64,000 bases of DNA from Autumnicola lenta (GTDB lineage Bacteria; Bacteroidota; Bacteroidia; Flavobacteriales; Flavobacteriaceae), in contig NZ_JAVRHO010000010.1 in assembly GCF_031846515.1 (NCBI RefSeq), positions 1 through 64,000 of the forward strand, in the 5' to 3' direction. The translations under genes and the position numbers were made by a program. Each line of letters begins with the position of its first letter. The stretch's first letter is position 1. The notes below the pieces were generated by a model that made no database searches, was not told the DNA's origin, and worked only from the letters and a program-made list of their open reading frames with translations. Below are positions 24,747-33,497 of the stretch, piece after piece.

Positions 24747-26333
24747 TTATTTGCTTTTTTGGTTAATCAAATCCATTAGGTCTACATCATTTCCTAGAAG
24801 AACTTCTTCAGAATTAATGCGGCCATCCTGAGGTCCGTTTTCAAGCTTTAATACTCCGCGTGGACAAACTGCAGAGCAAATTCCGCAGCCTACACAGCTG
24901 GAACGAACAATGTTTTCTCCTTTTTGAGCATAAGCCCTAACGTCTATTCCCATTTCGCAGTAAGTAGAGCAATTTCCGCAGGAAATACACTGTCCGCCGT
25001 TGGTAGTGATCCTGAAACGGGAAAATAACCGCTGCTGCATTCCTAAAACTGCCGCCATTGGGCAGCCAAAACGACACCAGACGCGATTGCCGAAAATGGG
25101 ATAAAACCCCACACCAATAACCCCCGAGAAAACAGCGCCTATTAAAAATCCGTACCACTCGCGCAGTTGACCGCCATGGAAAAAGAAGATATTACTATTG
25201 CCGCTAAAATAATTGATGCTGATAATTGCCAAAATTACCATCAGAAAACCTACAGCGGCATATTTTGCATCTTTAGCCAGTTGATCCCTTTTAAAGATCA
25301 TAATAAGTGCGAACAGAAGCGTAAGAAAACCTGCCGAACCCCAAAGAAAAACATCCCTGCTAAGCCAGGTTTCTGAAGGGTTTTCACTTAAAAAACTATA
25401 CACGACCGCAATGGTCATTACTACAACAAACACAAGGACACTGTGGATGATCCAACGTTCAAACTTCCAGGACGCCAGGGATTTGTCTGAAAGGTGACGG
25501 TAAGGATCACCGGCTGTTTCTGCGAGCCCGCCACAGCCACAAACCCAGGAACAATACCAGCGTTTGCCATATTTGTAGGTAAGGATGGGGGTAATTATAA
25601 ATACGGAAGCAACCCCGAAGAAAAGCATAAGTAGACCTACATTTCCTGCGGAAAAAAATCCTTCCAGCTTATAATCTGCAAAAAGATCGTAATTAAGCGG
25701 CCAGATGTTGGCCGGATTAAAATACGGCTGATTTAAGCGCATCAGGATTTCCGGAATTAGAAATGCAAAACCAAGCTGAAAGAACATCACAGAAAAGGTA
25801 CGCAGTACTTCGTAGCGGTTGTGACGGTATTTCAGGATAAATTTATAGCCAAAGATGAGGATCGCGAGGGTGTAGAGCGTTCCGTAAACAAACCATTGGC
25901 TGGCGGGTTGGCCGCTAATTAGCTGACTTAAGGGATCAAAAAGAGCAACTATTCCTGTATTTTCACCGTCAGCATTTAATCCCAAATACTGCGGAAACCA
26001 GTAGAGCACGATGTAAAAAATAGTTAATCCCAGGCCGAGAACCCAGGCCCAGAGTCCGCGGGAAGTGAGCGGCTTAAACCAGAGTCCGTCGTTTTTTATT
26101 CCGGCGTGTTTGCCGAGATAAGCATCATTGGCAAAAATAATTGTGCCGGTTGCAATAAGCCCAATAGCTAAACTCAGAAAAAGGGTTTTGTTGGGGAAAT
26201 TAACGTTGAAAACCGCCAGCAGGAGAATAAACAAACCGGTAAGCCCTATCCCCGAAGCCACTTTTTGGGTAGTGGAAATAGTTTCCGGCGGCTCTCCCGT
26301 GAGGGCCATATTGTGGTGTATTTTGTCGCTCAT
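24747..26333 (-). CDS. membrane 4Fe-4S ferredoxin-type protein (NapH/NosR-like)
   Basis: A protein of about 528 residues with around ten membrane helices and Fe-S sites. The first Cys set is WCSWVCGCGG (CxxxCxC), the second WCRFGCPMAAV and the C-terminal domain has two full 4Fe-4S motifs (CISCGNCSTYCEMG and CVGCGICSAVCPRG). This resembles the NapH/NosR/CcoG group of membrane electron carriers. ATG at 26333 gives MSDKIHHNM; the open frame extends 12 codons upstream. It follows a FAD reductase gene with a RAYT insertion between them, suggesting an electron transfer pair. Partner and acceptor unknown. Confidence 0.8.
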   Translation of the reverse strand: MSDKIHHNMALTGEPPETISTTQKVASGIGLTGLFILLLAVFNVNFPNKTLFLSLAIGLIATGTIIFANDAYLGKHAGIKNDGLWFKPLTSRGLWAWVLGLGLTIFYIVLYWFPQYLGLNADGENTGIVALFDPLSQLISGQPASQWFVYGTLYTLAILIFGYKFILKYRHNRYEVLRTFSVMFFQLGFAFLIPEILMRLNQPYFNPANIWPLNYDLFADYKLEGFFSAGNVGLLMLFFGVASVFIITPILTYKYGKRWYCSWVCGCGGLAETAGDPYRHLSDKSLASWKFERWIIHSVLVFVVVMTIAVVYSFLSENPSETWLSRDVFLWGSAGFLTLLFALIMIFKRDQLAKDAKYAAVGFLMVILAIISINYFSGNSNIFFFHGGQLREWYGFLIGAVFSGVIGVGFYPIFGNRVWCRFGCPMAAVLGMQQRLFSRFRITTNGGQCISCGNCSTYCEMGIDVRAYAQKGENIVRSSCVGCGICSAVCPRGVLKLENGPQDGRINSEEVLLGNDVDLMDLINQKSK

Positions 26334-26351
26334 TGTTTTGATTTTGTGATG

Positions 26352-26384
26352 AGATCTCACAGGTCTCAAAGACCTGTGAGGTCT
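26352..26384. repeat. REP palindrome, type A, copy 2
   Basis: AGATCTCACAGGTCT / AGACCTGTGAGGTCT with loop CAA, one wobble mismatch in the arms. Lies at the downstream edge of RAYT 1. Confidence 0.9.
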
Positions 26385-26391
26385 GGGTTCT

Positions 26392-26961
26392 TCATTCTAT
26401 AAATATTTCTGCTTTTTGATCTAAAATTTCTGCTTTTCTTGAATAGTGAACGTCTTTAAAGTTTTCTTTATCATGAAATAGATTCAATACTTCTTTCCTT
26501 TGGAGTAAAGTCGGTTTTTCTGAAATAATGCTTTGAAAGGAAGAATGTTTATAAGTGCTGAAATCATCAGTGAAATTATGATGTTCAGGATTTAAATGAA
26601 TATAAAGAATAAGTGTTATTAAGTAATCTTCACTTTCAATTTTCTTTCTTTGAAACCTATCCTTAAATAAGCTTCCATTTCTATTAGATGCTTTATTTAT
26701 TGCCTTTGCGTACGCATTAAATAAATTGGATAATCCTTGTGAAATGCTGAGGTTATTATTGATATCCTTTGTTTTGATTAAAAGATGAAAATGATTTTTT
26801 AACAGGCAATAGCAGAAAATACTGGCAGTTGGAAGTAAGTGCTTTTTTAAAAGAAGGAGAAAGTAGTTATAGTTTTTTTCTTCTTTAAAAATATCTTCTC
26901 CATTATTACCACGGTTGTAAATATGGTAATACCTGTCTGCTATTAGGGGTTCGTATTTCAT
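26392..26961 (-). CDS. REP-associated tyrosine transposase (RAYT 1)
   Basis: A 189-residue Y1-type transposase of the IS200-like/RAYT family. The HUH metal motif is KNHFHLLI (H57, H59) and the catalytic tyrosine is likely Y113 or Y120 in the EDYLITLILYIHLNP segment. The start RYYHIYNRGNNGEDIF is the family hallmark. RAYTs mobilise or maintain REP palindromes. Both flanks carry type A REPs (GACCTCACAGG arms). The gene appears intact. A second RAYT at 29233 differs in sequence and palindrome type. Confidence 0.92.
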   Translation of the reverse strand: MKYEPLIADRYYHIYNRGNNGEDIFKEEKNYNYFLLLLKKHLLPTASIFCYCLLKNHFHLLIKTKDINNNLSISQGLSNLFNAYAKAINKASNRNGSLFKDRFQRKKIESEDYLITLILYIHLNPEHHNFTDDFSTYKHSSFQSIISEKPTLLQRKEVLNLFHDKENFKDVHYSRKAEILDQKAEIFIE

Positions 26962-26974
26962 TTTTCTGTGATAT

Positions 26975-27007
26975 AGACCTCACAGGTTTTTAAAACCTGT
27001 GAGGTCT
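26975..27007. repeat. REP palindrome, type A, copy 3
   Basis: Perfect arms AGACCTCACAGGTTT / AAACCTGTGAGGTCT, loop of three. Lies just upstream of the RAYT 1 start. Confidence 0.9.
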
Positions 27008-27039
27008 GGACCTACTTCTTAAGCTATTAACTTTTTTTA

Positions 27040-28326
27040 TTAAGTGTTTTCGAATTCCTTTCCAAAACTCCTGAAAATTTCCTTTTCATGACGGGTATAA
27101 AACTCCGGGTCGAAATTAGCCTCTTTAAGGTTAGCCAAGACATAGCCAATGCTCCTTTTTTCATTTAACCAGCGGTCAAAAACTTCATGACGCATCCTTA
27201 TTCCGAAGGTATTTATCCCGAGAAACTGACTGGTTTCGGTGTCAAAAGCAATCGTAATTGCTTTCGTGTTGTCTTTATGTTGCCAGTGAAAATGCTGTTC
27301 GTTTTCTTTAGGTTCAGCCCAGACCCAACCGTAAGTTTGGTATTCAATATCAAAAAATTTTGCACTGTTAAACCAGTTTCCGGGATTATACTTCATCTTA
27401 TTTCCGGTAAGGGTTTTTGCAAGCGTTTCGCCCATCATCCTACCGGTATACCAGACGGCTTCCACAGCTTTTCGCTGGCCAATGACTTCCCGTTGCTGCG
27501 CACAATCACCAATGGCGTAAACATGGGGAATGTTGGTTTCTAAATAATTATTTACTAAAATTCCTTTGTCTATTTCCAACGCTGTATCCCGCAAAAAGTC
27601 GATACTCGGTTTTACGCCGGTGCAAAGGCCTACAAGCTGACATTCAATTTCTTCCCCGCTTTTAGTGGTGACTGCTCGTACATGTCCATTTTCGTCCGGC
27701 AGGATTTTATCCAGTTCGGTTTTATGGCGCAAAGTTACTCCGTGGGATGCAATATGATCAGAAATCATTTTTGCATTGTTAGCAGGTAGGACGTTTCCCC
27801 AAAAAGCATTTTCACGGACTAAAATAGTCACTTCAATTTTCCTGGTGCGCAGCATTTCTGCCAGTTCAACAGCAATTAATCCGCCGCCTATAATGACCGC
27901 ATGCTTGCATTGTGCTGAGTTTTTTTCGAGTAATTCAAGATCCTGTTTGGTTACCAATCCCTGCACGCCCTTCAGATTTTCTCCCTCCCAACCGTATTTG
28001 TTGTAGACAGAGCCGGTGGCAAGAACAAGTTTGTCATAGCGCAAAGAATTTCCAGAGGAAAACTGTAATTCTTTGGAATCGAAATCTACTTTCTCTACCC
28101 GGCCCGATTTTAAATTGATCCTGTTTTTCTCCCAAAACCAATCGGCGTAAGGCTCCAGATGCTCCCATTTCATATGCCCCATATAGACATACATAAGGGC
28201 CGTACGCGAAAAAAAATATTCGTTTTCGTCAGAAATAACGGTGATTTCCTTCTGAGAGTTCTTCCTTATATGTCTGGCTGCAGTTATCCCCGAAATTCCA
28301 TTACCTATTATGACGATGTGCTCCAT
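27040..28326 (-). CDS. NAD(P)/FAD-dependent oxidoreductase (pyridine nucleotide-disulphide family)
   Basis: A 428-residue FAD reductase with the two-dinucleotide-fold pattern of the nitrite reductase/rubredoxin reductase group. FAD motif IVIIGNGISGITAA is at the start, KLVLATGSVYNKYGW follows, the NAD fold is AVIIGGGLIAVELAEML, and NIPHVYAIGDCAQQ is the C-terminal FAD motif. The last 120 residues form an extra domain (WFNSAKFFDIEYQTYGWVW) rich in aromatic residues. Its neighbour downstream is the membrane 4Fe-4S protein, which suggests it passes electrons to that protein. Confidence 0.85.
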   Translation of the reverse strand: MEHIVIIGNGISGITAARHIRKNSQKEITVISDENEYFFSRTALMYVYMGHMKWEHLEPYADWFWEKNRINLKSGRVEKVDFDSKELQFSSGNSLRYDKLVLATGSVYNKYGWEGENLKGVQGLVTKQDLELLEKNSAQCKHAVIIGGGLIAVELAEMLRTRKIEVTILVRENAFWGNVLPANNAKMISDHIASHGVTLRHKTELDKILPDENGHVRAVTTKSGEEIECQLVGLCTGVKPSIDFLRDTALEIDKGILVNNYLETNIPHVYAIGDCAQQREVIGQRKAVEAVWYTGRMMGETLAKTLTGNKMKYNPGNWFNSAKFFDIEYQTYGWVWAEPKENEQHFHWQHKDNTKAITIAFDTETSQFLGINTFGIRMRHEVFDRWLNEKRSIGYVLANLKEANFDPEFYTRHEKEIFRSFGKEFENT

Positions 28327-28420
28327 ATTTTTTATAGTTTGAGGAGGTTTAAAGGATGGTTCGATTCTTGAAAGTATAAAAAATTAGACGCAAAAGTTCG
28401 AATAACCTTAATTTTAAGAT

Positions 28421-29131
28421 TTGATGAAGCATTTAACCTTTTTGATCCTGCTGTTTTCCGCAGTTCTTTCAGCGCAAGATACATCCGAATTTTTTACAAA
28501 AGCCGACAATTTTTTTCAGAATTATGTGGAAGACGGCAAGGTGAAATACGGCGAAATTAAAGAAAATCCTGAAGACCTCCATCAGCTGCTCAACCTGGCA
28601 AAACGTTTTAAGGCCAATCCTGAAGAGGAGGAGGTCTATAAAGCTTTCTGGATCAATGCTTATAATCTTTCGGTGATTAACGGAATAGTAAAAGAATATC
28701 CGGTTAATTCTCCGCTGGAGATCGAAGGTTTTTTTGCTAAACAACCGCATAGCCTCGCATTACAATCTGTTACGCTGGATCAAATTGAACACGAATTGCT
28801 TTTTGGAAATTTTCCTTCAGAAGAACGTTTTCATTTTGCTTTGGTTTGTGCCGCAAAAAGTTGTCCGCCCTTAATTTCTGAAGCTTATAAGCCGGAAACC
28901 TTAGAGCAGCAACTTCAGGAGCAGACTATAAAAACTTTAAACGATCCCGCCTTTATTAAAGTAAGGGAAGGTGAAGTATTGCTTTCGGAAATTTTCAAGT
29001 GGTACAAAGAGGATTTTACAAAGGACGGAAAAAGCTTTATTCAGTACATAAATCAATTCCGGACAAGCAAAATTTCCGAAAGAAAGAATACCGGGTTTTA
29101 TGAATATAACTGGGATTTGAATGATTTTTAA
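28421..29131 (+). CDS. DUF547 secreted protein
   Basis: A 236-residue exported protein (signal peptide about residues 1-18, LTFLILLFSAVLSAQ) of the DUF547 family. Family blocks are the VKYGEIKENPEDL start, FWINAYNLSVINGIVKEYP, LTLDQIEHELLFG-like LDQIEHE, HFALVCAAKSCPPLISEAY and LSEIFKWYKEDF. The AKSCPPL motif with its cysteine recalls a papain-like fold, but no enzymatic role is proven. It stands alone, divergent from the FAD reductase. Confidence 0.85.
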   Translation: MMKHLTFLILLFSAVLSAQDTSEFFTKADNFFQNYVEDGKVKYGEIKENPEDLHQLLNLAKRFKANPEEEEVYKAFWINAYNLSVINGIVKEYPVNSPLEIEGFFAKQPHSLALQSVTLDQIEHELLFGNFPSEERFHFALVCAAKSCPPLISEAYKPETLEQQLQEQTIKTLNDPAFIKVREGEVLLSEIFKWYKEDFTKDGKSFIQYINQFRTSKISERKNTGFYEYNWDLNDF

Positions 29132-29187
29132 AATTGCAAAAGTTAATTCTGATTACCAATTGTATCAAGGTTGACTTACATGAATTT

Positions 29188-29220
29188 AAACCTGACAGGT
29201 TTCGAAAACCTGTCAGGTTT
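29188..29220. repeat. REP palindrome, type B, copy 1
   Basis: Perfect arms AAACCTGACAGGTTT / AAACCTGTCAGGTTT with loop CGA. Lies downstream of RAYT 2. Confidence 0.9.
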
Positions 29221-29232
29221 GACTACGGTTAG

Positions 29233-29790
29233 TTACTCAAAAGTAATTGCTTTTAATACCTCATTATTTATCGTTTTGGAATTGCGATGAACAAACTCAA
29301 AGTTACTTTTATTGTCAAACAAATTCATGACTTCTGCTCTTGCCAAAGAAGTTACTTTAACGCTTAAAAGAGATGAAAAAGAAGAATAAGGATAATCCTG
29401 AAAATCATCAATTAGATTATGTGCTTCAGGATTGAGGTGAATGTAGACTATTAGGTGTTTCAGATAATCTTCATTTGTTACTCTTTTTCGTTTGAATGGT
29501 CGCTGAAAGAGACTTCCGGTTCTGTTATACTTTTTATTTAAGGCTTTTGTATATGCATTGAAAAGGTTCGAAAAGTTCTTTGATGGATGTTGAGCTTCTT
29601 CTTTAATTCTCACCAGAATATGAAAGTGATTTGTGAGCAGGCAGTAGGAATAAACATCCGCAGCAGGTATAATGTGCTTTTTTAAAAGTTTTAGAAAATG
29701 AGAATAGTTTTCTTTTTCAAGAAAAACATCCTGTTTATCATTTCCCCTATTGTAGATGTGGTAGAAGAAATCATTTTCGAGTTTATCCAT
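29233..29790 (-). CDS. REP-associated tyrosine transposase (RAYT 2)
   Basis: A 185-residue Y1 transposase of the RAYT family, clearly related to RAYT 1 but diverged. The HUH motif is TNHFHILV (H55, H57), and the tyrosine segment is EDYLKHLIVYIHLNP. It begins FFYHIYNRGNDKQDVF. It is flanked by type B palindromes only. It looks intact. It separates DUF547 from the arsenosugar cluster. Confidence 0.92.
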   Translation of the reverse strand: MDKLENDFFYHIYNRGNDKQDVFLEKENYSHFLKLLKKHIIPAADVYSYCLLTNHFHILVRIKEEAQHPSKNFSNLFNAYTKALNKKYNRTGSLFQRPFKRKRVTNEDYLKHLIVYIHLNPEAHNLIDDFQDYPYSSFSSLLSVKVTSLARAEVMNLFDNKSNFEFVHRNSKTINNEVLKAITFE

Positions 29791-29875
29791 TTAGCTTCAT
29801 AATTTTGTGATCATTACAATTGTAATTTAAATAAAAATCGTTTATACAACACATTATTTTGATATTCAGATGTTT

Positions 29876-29908
29876 AAACCTGACAGGTTTCGAAAACCTG
29901 TCAGGTTT
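29876..29908. repeat. REP palindrome, type B, copy 2
   Basis: Same arms AAACCTGACAGGTTT / AAACCTGTCAGGTTT and loop CGA as copy 1, on the upstream side of RAYT 2. Confidence 0.9.
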
Positions 29909-29951
29909 GAGGTGCTAATCAAAAACTAAATAGGTCTAAAGAATAAAAAAC

Positions 29952-30920
29952 CTAACAACAACCTCCGCCATCATAATGGAAGGTAGATTCGCTGATAAAA
30001 ATATCATTCCTGTTTAAATCTGCCAGTGCTGCCGCTGTCTTGTCACAAACCGCCAGGGGCTGATTTTGTAACAAAACATGGCCTTTTTTGTCATCAAGGT
30101 AATCCTCGTCTCCGTAATAAATTGCAGCTTTACCAGTAAAAACACAAGGTCCGTCTTCTGGCATAGGGTCTTTAATAGCAGCCACTTCAACAGATTCTAT
30201 ATAAATTAACTCCTCTGTAGGATAATGTTTAGGATCGAGAATGCGATAAGGTTTTCTTGCACGTATTTCTATAGTCCCGAAGCCAACATCTGTCAGCGCT
30301 TTTATATACTCTTTAAGCGGAAGTGAGCCGCTAAGGCATAAAGCCCTCAAACGTTCGTCATTCCGCAGTTCGTCATTCATAGGCTGTTCACAGGAAGGAT
30401 CGCTCATTACCAATCTGCCATGCGGTTTTAGCACACGGTACATTTCTTCCAGCGCTTTTTTGAGATCTTCGGTTTTAAAAATATTGAAGAGACAATTTTG
30501 GGCGGCAACGTCTATAGAATTGTCCGCCACTGGTAAATCCAGCGCATCACCCTTTTTCAGTTCTACAAAATCACTTTTAAACCAATTATTCTGAAGTTCG
30601 GCTTCTTTGAAATTTTTCCGGGAAGCCTCAAGCATTTCATCTACAGAATCTACTCCAATAACACCGTCATTTTTTCTAGAAAAATAGGCGAATTGAAGCA
30701 GTTCCATTCCACCGCCAACACCAACATACAAAATCTTTGGGTTGTTGGAAAGATCACGGGGATTAACCGTACTGCCACAGCCGTAATTCATCTCCTGCAT
30801 GATCTTCGGGATTTTTAATCCGGGTAGTTCCCAAATGGGATTTGTAGTGCAACATAGCCCAACATCTGGAGTAAGTGCAGCATCGCGGTACACATTTCGG
30901 GTGGTTTCCAGGTAACTCAT
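29952..30920 (-). CDS. arsM: arsenosugar biosynthesis arsenic methyltransferase
   Basis: A 322-residue SAM methyltransferase of the arsenosugar-pathway ArsM type. SAM fold: ILYVGVGGGMELLQF, GDALDLPVADNSID and MYRVLKPHGRLVMSD. Cysteines expected to bind arsenite lie at VGLCCTTNP, MNYGCGST and AQNCLF, and the C-terminus ends GGGCC. Cytoplasmic. It would methylate As(III) to give the methylated arsenic used for arsenosugars. It is last of a minus-strand operon with a purine nucleoside phosphorylase, a glycosyltransferase, a radical SAM protein and a peroxidase-like protein, the set that marks arsenosugar synthesis. Confidence 0.9.
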   Translation of the reverse strand: MSYLETTRNVYRDAALTPDVGLCCTTNPIWELPGLKIPKIMQEMNYGCGSTVNPRDLSNNPKILYVGVGGGMELLQFAYFSRKNDGVIGVDSVDEMLEASRKNFKEAELQNNWFKSDFVELKKGDALDLPVADNSIDVAAQNCLFNIFKTEDLKKALEEMYRVLKPHGRLVMSDPSCEQPMNDELRNDERLRALCLSGSLPLKEYIKALTDVGFGTIEIRARKPYRILDPKHYPTEELIYIESVEVAAIKDPMPEDGPCVFTGKAAIYYGDEDYLDDKKGHVLLQNQPLAVCDKTAAALADLNRNDIFISESTFHYDGGGCC

Positions 30921-30923
30921 TTC

Positions 30924-31736
30924 TTATAAATCTTTTATTACTTCCCTAAAAAGGCTAATCATGTTAGGTTCGGCTTTTTCGGCCATAGCAATGATATCCT
31001 GGATGTTCACCGGCTCCAGGTTGTCGGGATCTCCTTCATCTGTAATTACAGAAACCGCCGAAACCGGAATTTTAAGGTGATTTGCCACAATAACCTCAGG
31101 AACGGTGCTCATCCCCACGGCATCTGCACCAATAATTTTCAGGTAGCGATATTCTGCTTTCGTTTCAAGTTGCGGTCCAAGCACCGAGGCATAAACACCT
31201 TTGTGCAGGGTAATATTGTTCTTTTTAGCCGCTTCTTCTAAAGCTTTGTTCATCACGGGATCGTAAGGCTGGCTCATATCTACAAACCTTTCTCCCAAAT
31301 GCTCCACACCGTAAAAGGCGAGGGGAGAACCACCCAAAAGGTTAAGATGATCTTCAATAAGCATAATTTCACCTTTTTTAAAGTCAAGGTTTATAGATCC
31401 CGCAGCGTTAGAAACCAATAATTTCTGAATACCCAAATGCTTCATTACCCTCACAGGATAAGTCACGTCCTGCAGCGTATAACCTTCGTATAAATGGAAA
31501 CGCCCCTGCATGACCACTACTTTTTTTCCTTCCAGGCTTCCGTAGATAAGTTTTCCTTTGTGAAATTCTACCGTCGCAGTAGGGAAATAGGGAATGTGGT
31601 TGTAGCTCACTTCGGCTTCTATTTCAATTTCCTCAATTAATTTTCCCAGGCCTGTGCCCAGGATAATTCCTACTTCCGGAGCAGCAAATCCGCGGGAAAT
31701 AAGAAAGTCTGTAGATTCTTTAATTTGTTTTATCAT
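30924..31736 (-). CDS. purine-nucleoside phosphorylase
   Basis: A 270-residue purine nucleoside phosphorylase of the trimeric type: GIILGTGLGKLIEEI start, VMQGRFHLYEGYTLQDVTYP, LLVSNAAGSINLDF, GPQLETKAEYRYL and VSVITDEGDPDNLEP. It cleaves purine from ribose. Inside an arsenosugar cluster its expected job is to remove adenine from the 5'-deoxyadenosyl-arsenic intermediate made by the radical SAM step, leaving a sugar phosphate. It ends 4 bases before arsM starts and follows the glycosyltransferase gene by 7 bases. Confidence 0.9.
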   Translation of the reverse strand: MIKQIKESTDFLISRGFAAPEVGIILGTGLGKLIEEIEIEAEVSYNHIPYFPTATVEFHKGKLIYGSLEGKKVVVMQGRFHLYEGYTLQDVTYPVRVMKHLGIQKLLVSNAAGSINLDFKKGEIMLIEDHLNLLGGSPLAFYGVEHLGERFVDMSQPYDPVMNKALEEAAKKNNITLHKGVYASVLGPQLETKAEYRYLKIIGADAVGMSTVPEVIVANHLKIPVSAVSVITDEGDPDNLEPVNIQDIIAMAEKAEPNMISLFREVIKDL

Positions 31737-31743
31737 AATGCTG

Positions 31744-32358
31744 TTATTTCAGAAATTGCTGAAAAGCCGGATGATCTTTAATATCCTCGAAAGTATCGAC
31801 ATCATTCCTGGACTTAAGCAATTTTACCTGATGGTCTTGTAGATTTTTTAATGTGTCCTGAAGAACAGAACTTGTTCCCCATTTTTTTTCTGAAAACAAA
31901 CTGCAATTTAAAGATTTCATCCCTAAAAAATAATACCCGCCATCTTGTGCGGGACCTATTACATACTCATTCTTCTGAAGTTCAAAGAAAGCTTCTTCCA
32001 AATCTTTTTGCTGAATGTCGAACAAATCACTACCGATAATTGCAATTTTTCGATATCCATCCTGAAAGCCTTCTTCAAAAGCATTTTCCATGCGCTCACC
32101 TAAAGAACTGCCTTTTTGAAGCTTTTTCTCAAAAAAAGAAGTCTCCCAAACGTCATTTTGTTGAATTTCTTCAGAATAATAGACTCTTTTGGTGATTTTT
32201 AGCTCTTTTGTAACCGAAATTGTGTGCTTCAGAAGAAATTTATAGATTTCCAGAGCAATTTTGTCGCCGGTGTCCTTTGCCAGCCGGGTTTTTACCTTTC
32301 CCAGCTCAGGATTTCGGGTGAAAATGAGGAGTAAGCTATCTTTTGAATCTTTCTGCAT
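31744..32358 (-). CDS. arsenosugar biosynthesis glycosyltransferase (TIGR04282-type)
   Basis: A 204-residue DUF2064/glycosyltransferase-A-like protein: LLIFTRNPELGKVKTRLAKD start, GSSLGERMENAFEEGF, KIAIIGSDLFDIQQKDLEEAF and the VIGPAQDGGYYFLGMK block with the catalytic acidic residues. In arsenosugar clusters this is the glycosyltransferase that adds the sugar aglycone. It lies between the nucleoside phosphorylase and ArsS genes with gaps of 7 and about 15 bases. One in-CDS match to the dispersed motif is at 32029-32054. Confidence 0.85.
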   Translation of the reverse strand: MQKDSKDSLLLIFTRNPELGKVKTRLAKDTGDKIALEIYKFLLKHTISVTKELKITKRVYYSEEIQQNDVWETSFFEKKLQKGSSLGERMENAFEEGFQDGYRKIAIIGSDLFDIQQKDLEEAFFELQKNEYVIGPAQDGGYYFLGMKSLNCSLFSEKKWGTSSVLQDTLKNLQDHQVKLLKSRNDVDTFEDIKDHPAFQQFLK

Positions 32359-32378
32359 CTAAAATTGCCATTTTTAGG
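32359..32378 (+). repeat. dispersed AAAATTG(C/G)CA motif, copy 6
   Basis: CTAAAATTGCCATTTTTAGG lies between the glycosyltransferase and ArsS genes; it is nearly palindromic. Confidence 0.5.
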
Positions 32379-33429
32379 CCACTGTTCCCTGGCAACTGCT
32401 CCCTGCCCCGGCCGTACAACCGTAACAATGCTGGGAAATTAGAATTTCTCTGTTGTTAAGCAAGTCTTCGTTATAATCGCTGATGTGCTTCACTTTACTG
32501 TTCACCTTTAAATCAAGCATTTGGTTAAAATCGCAGTCATAGAGCCAGCCATCCCAACTGATTGAAATGGTATTGGTGCACATTACATTTTCTACAGCTG
32601 CAGGATTGTAGGCTTCCACCAGGGCATACATATAATCTTCATAATTTTCTGAAGCTATTAAAAACTCCAGGAACCGGCTTATTGGCAGATTGGTAATAGC
32701 AAAGAGGCTATTAAAGTCAATATCGAAATCCTTTTTAAGGGCAGATTTGAAATCCCGTTCCATCGCCTGCTGATTTGTAGGTAAAAATGCTCCGGAAGGA
32801 TTATACACAAGGTCTAACTTTAAGCCTGTACCTTCTTGGGCATAACCAACCTTGTTGAGCATTTGCAAAGCTTTTATCGATTTGTCAAAAACTCCGCTGC
32901 CGCGTTGTTTGTCGGTTTTCTCCTTTTTATAGAAGGGCAGGGAAGAGATCACATGTACGTTATACTTTTTAAAGAATTCCGGTAAATCGTGATACTTTTT
33001 GTTTGCAAGGATAATTGTAAGGTTGGAACGCACGATAAAATCCTTAATTCCGGCTTTTGACGCTTCTTTCACGAACCAGCGAAAATTAGGGTTCATTTCG
33101 GGAGCGCCACCAGTTAAATCCAATGTATGTGCCCCGGTTGTTTTAATTACTTCCAGGCATTGCTGCATTGTGTCTACAGTCATAATCTCCTTACGATCTG
33201 GCCCCGCATCTACATGGCAATGCGAACAAACCTGATTACACATATACCCCAGATTAAGCTGAAGGATTTCCAGCTTTTTGGGTTTTAAAGGAAGTTGATT
33301 GGTTTCTGCAATTTTATCTTTAAACCGCGGAAGTTCACCGTCGCTAAAAATTCCGTTGTTGAGGAATTCCTGTTGTTTTGAAGGACTGGAAAGGTCGTTT
33401 TCTCTGGCTTTTAGTGATTTTAAAGGCAT
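32374..33429 (-). CDS. arsS: arsenosugar biosynthesis radical SAM protein ArsS
   Basis: A 351-residue radical SAM enzyme of the ArsS family. The 4Fe-4S binding CxxxCxxC is GYMCNQVCSHCHVDAGP (C64, C68, C71), and the C-terminal DUF3641 domain has HCYGCTAGAGSSCQG. It is thought to use SAM to put a 5'-deoxyadenosyl group onto methylated arsenic, the first committed step of arsenosugar synthesis. Other visible parts are LDLTGGAPEMNPNFRW and IVRSNLTI (radical SAM barrel strands) and YDCDFNQML. It is the second gene of the arsenosugar operon, after the peroxidase-like gene. Confidence 0.92.
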   Translation of the reverse strand: MPLKSLKARENDLSSPSKQQEFLNNGIFSDGELPRFKDKIAETNQLPLKPKKLEILQLNLGYMCNQVCSHCHVDAGPDRKEIMTVDTMQQCLEVIKTTGAHTLDLTGGAPEMNPNFRWFVKEASKAGIKDFIVRSNLTIILANKKYHDLPEFFKKYNVHVISSLPFYKKEKTDKQRGSGVFDKSIKALQMLNKVGYAQEGTGLKLDLVYNPSGAFLPTNQQAMERDFKSALKKDFDIDFNSLFAITNLPISRFLEFLIASENYEDYMYALVEAYNPAAVENVMCTNTISISWDGWLYDCDFNQMLDLKVNSKVKHISDYNEDLLNNREILISQHCYGCTAGAGSSCQGTVA

Positions 33430-33497
33430 ACGGGAATAGTCAATAAATTGAAAAAAGTTGGGTGCTGTTGCTTTTAGACGAATAACTTCAGAAGAAA

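Larger units (their letters stand above)
26352..27007 (-). mobile_element. REP-RAYT element 1 (type A)
   Basis: A RAYT gene flanked on both sides by type A REP palindromes (26352-26384 and 26975-27007). It sits between the FAD reductase gene and the Fe-S protein gene. No target duplication was determined by eye. Confidence 0.75.
29188..29908 (-). mobile_element. REP-RAYT element 2 (type B)
   Basis: A second RAYT gene flanked on both sides by identical type B palindromes (29188-29220 and 29876-29908). The palindromes are symmetric variants of type A (A for G and G for C, changed in both arms). Confidence 0.75.

Noticed and set aside
22441..29910. Possible CRISPR repeats because of regular palindromes
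   Set aside because: The palindromes are irregularly spaced and associated with RAYT genes; there are no spacers or cas genes.
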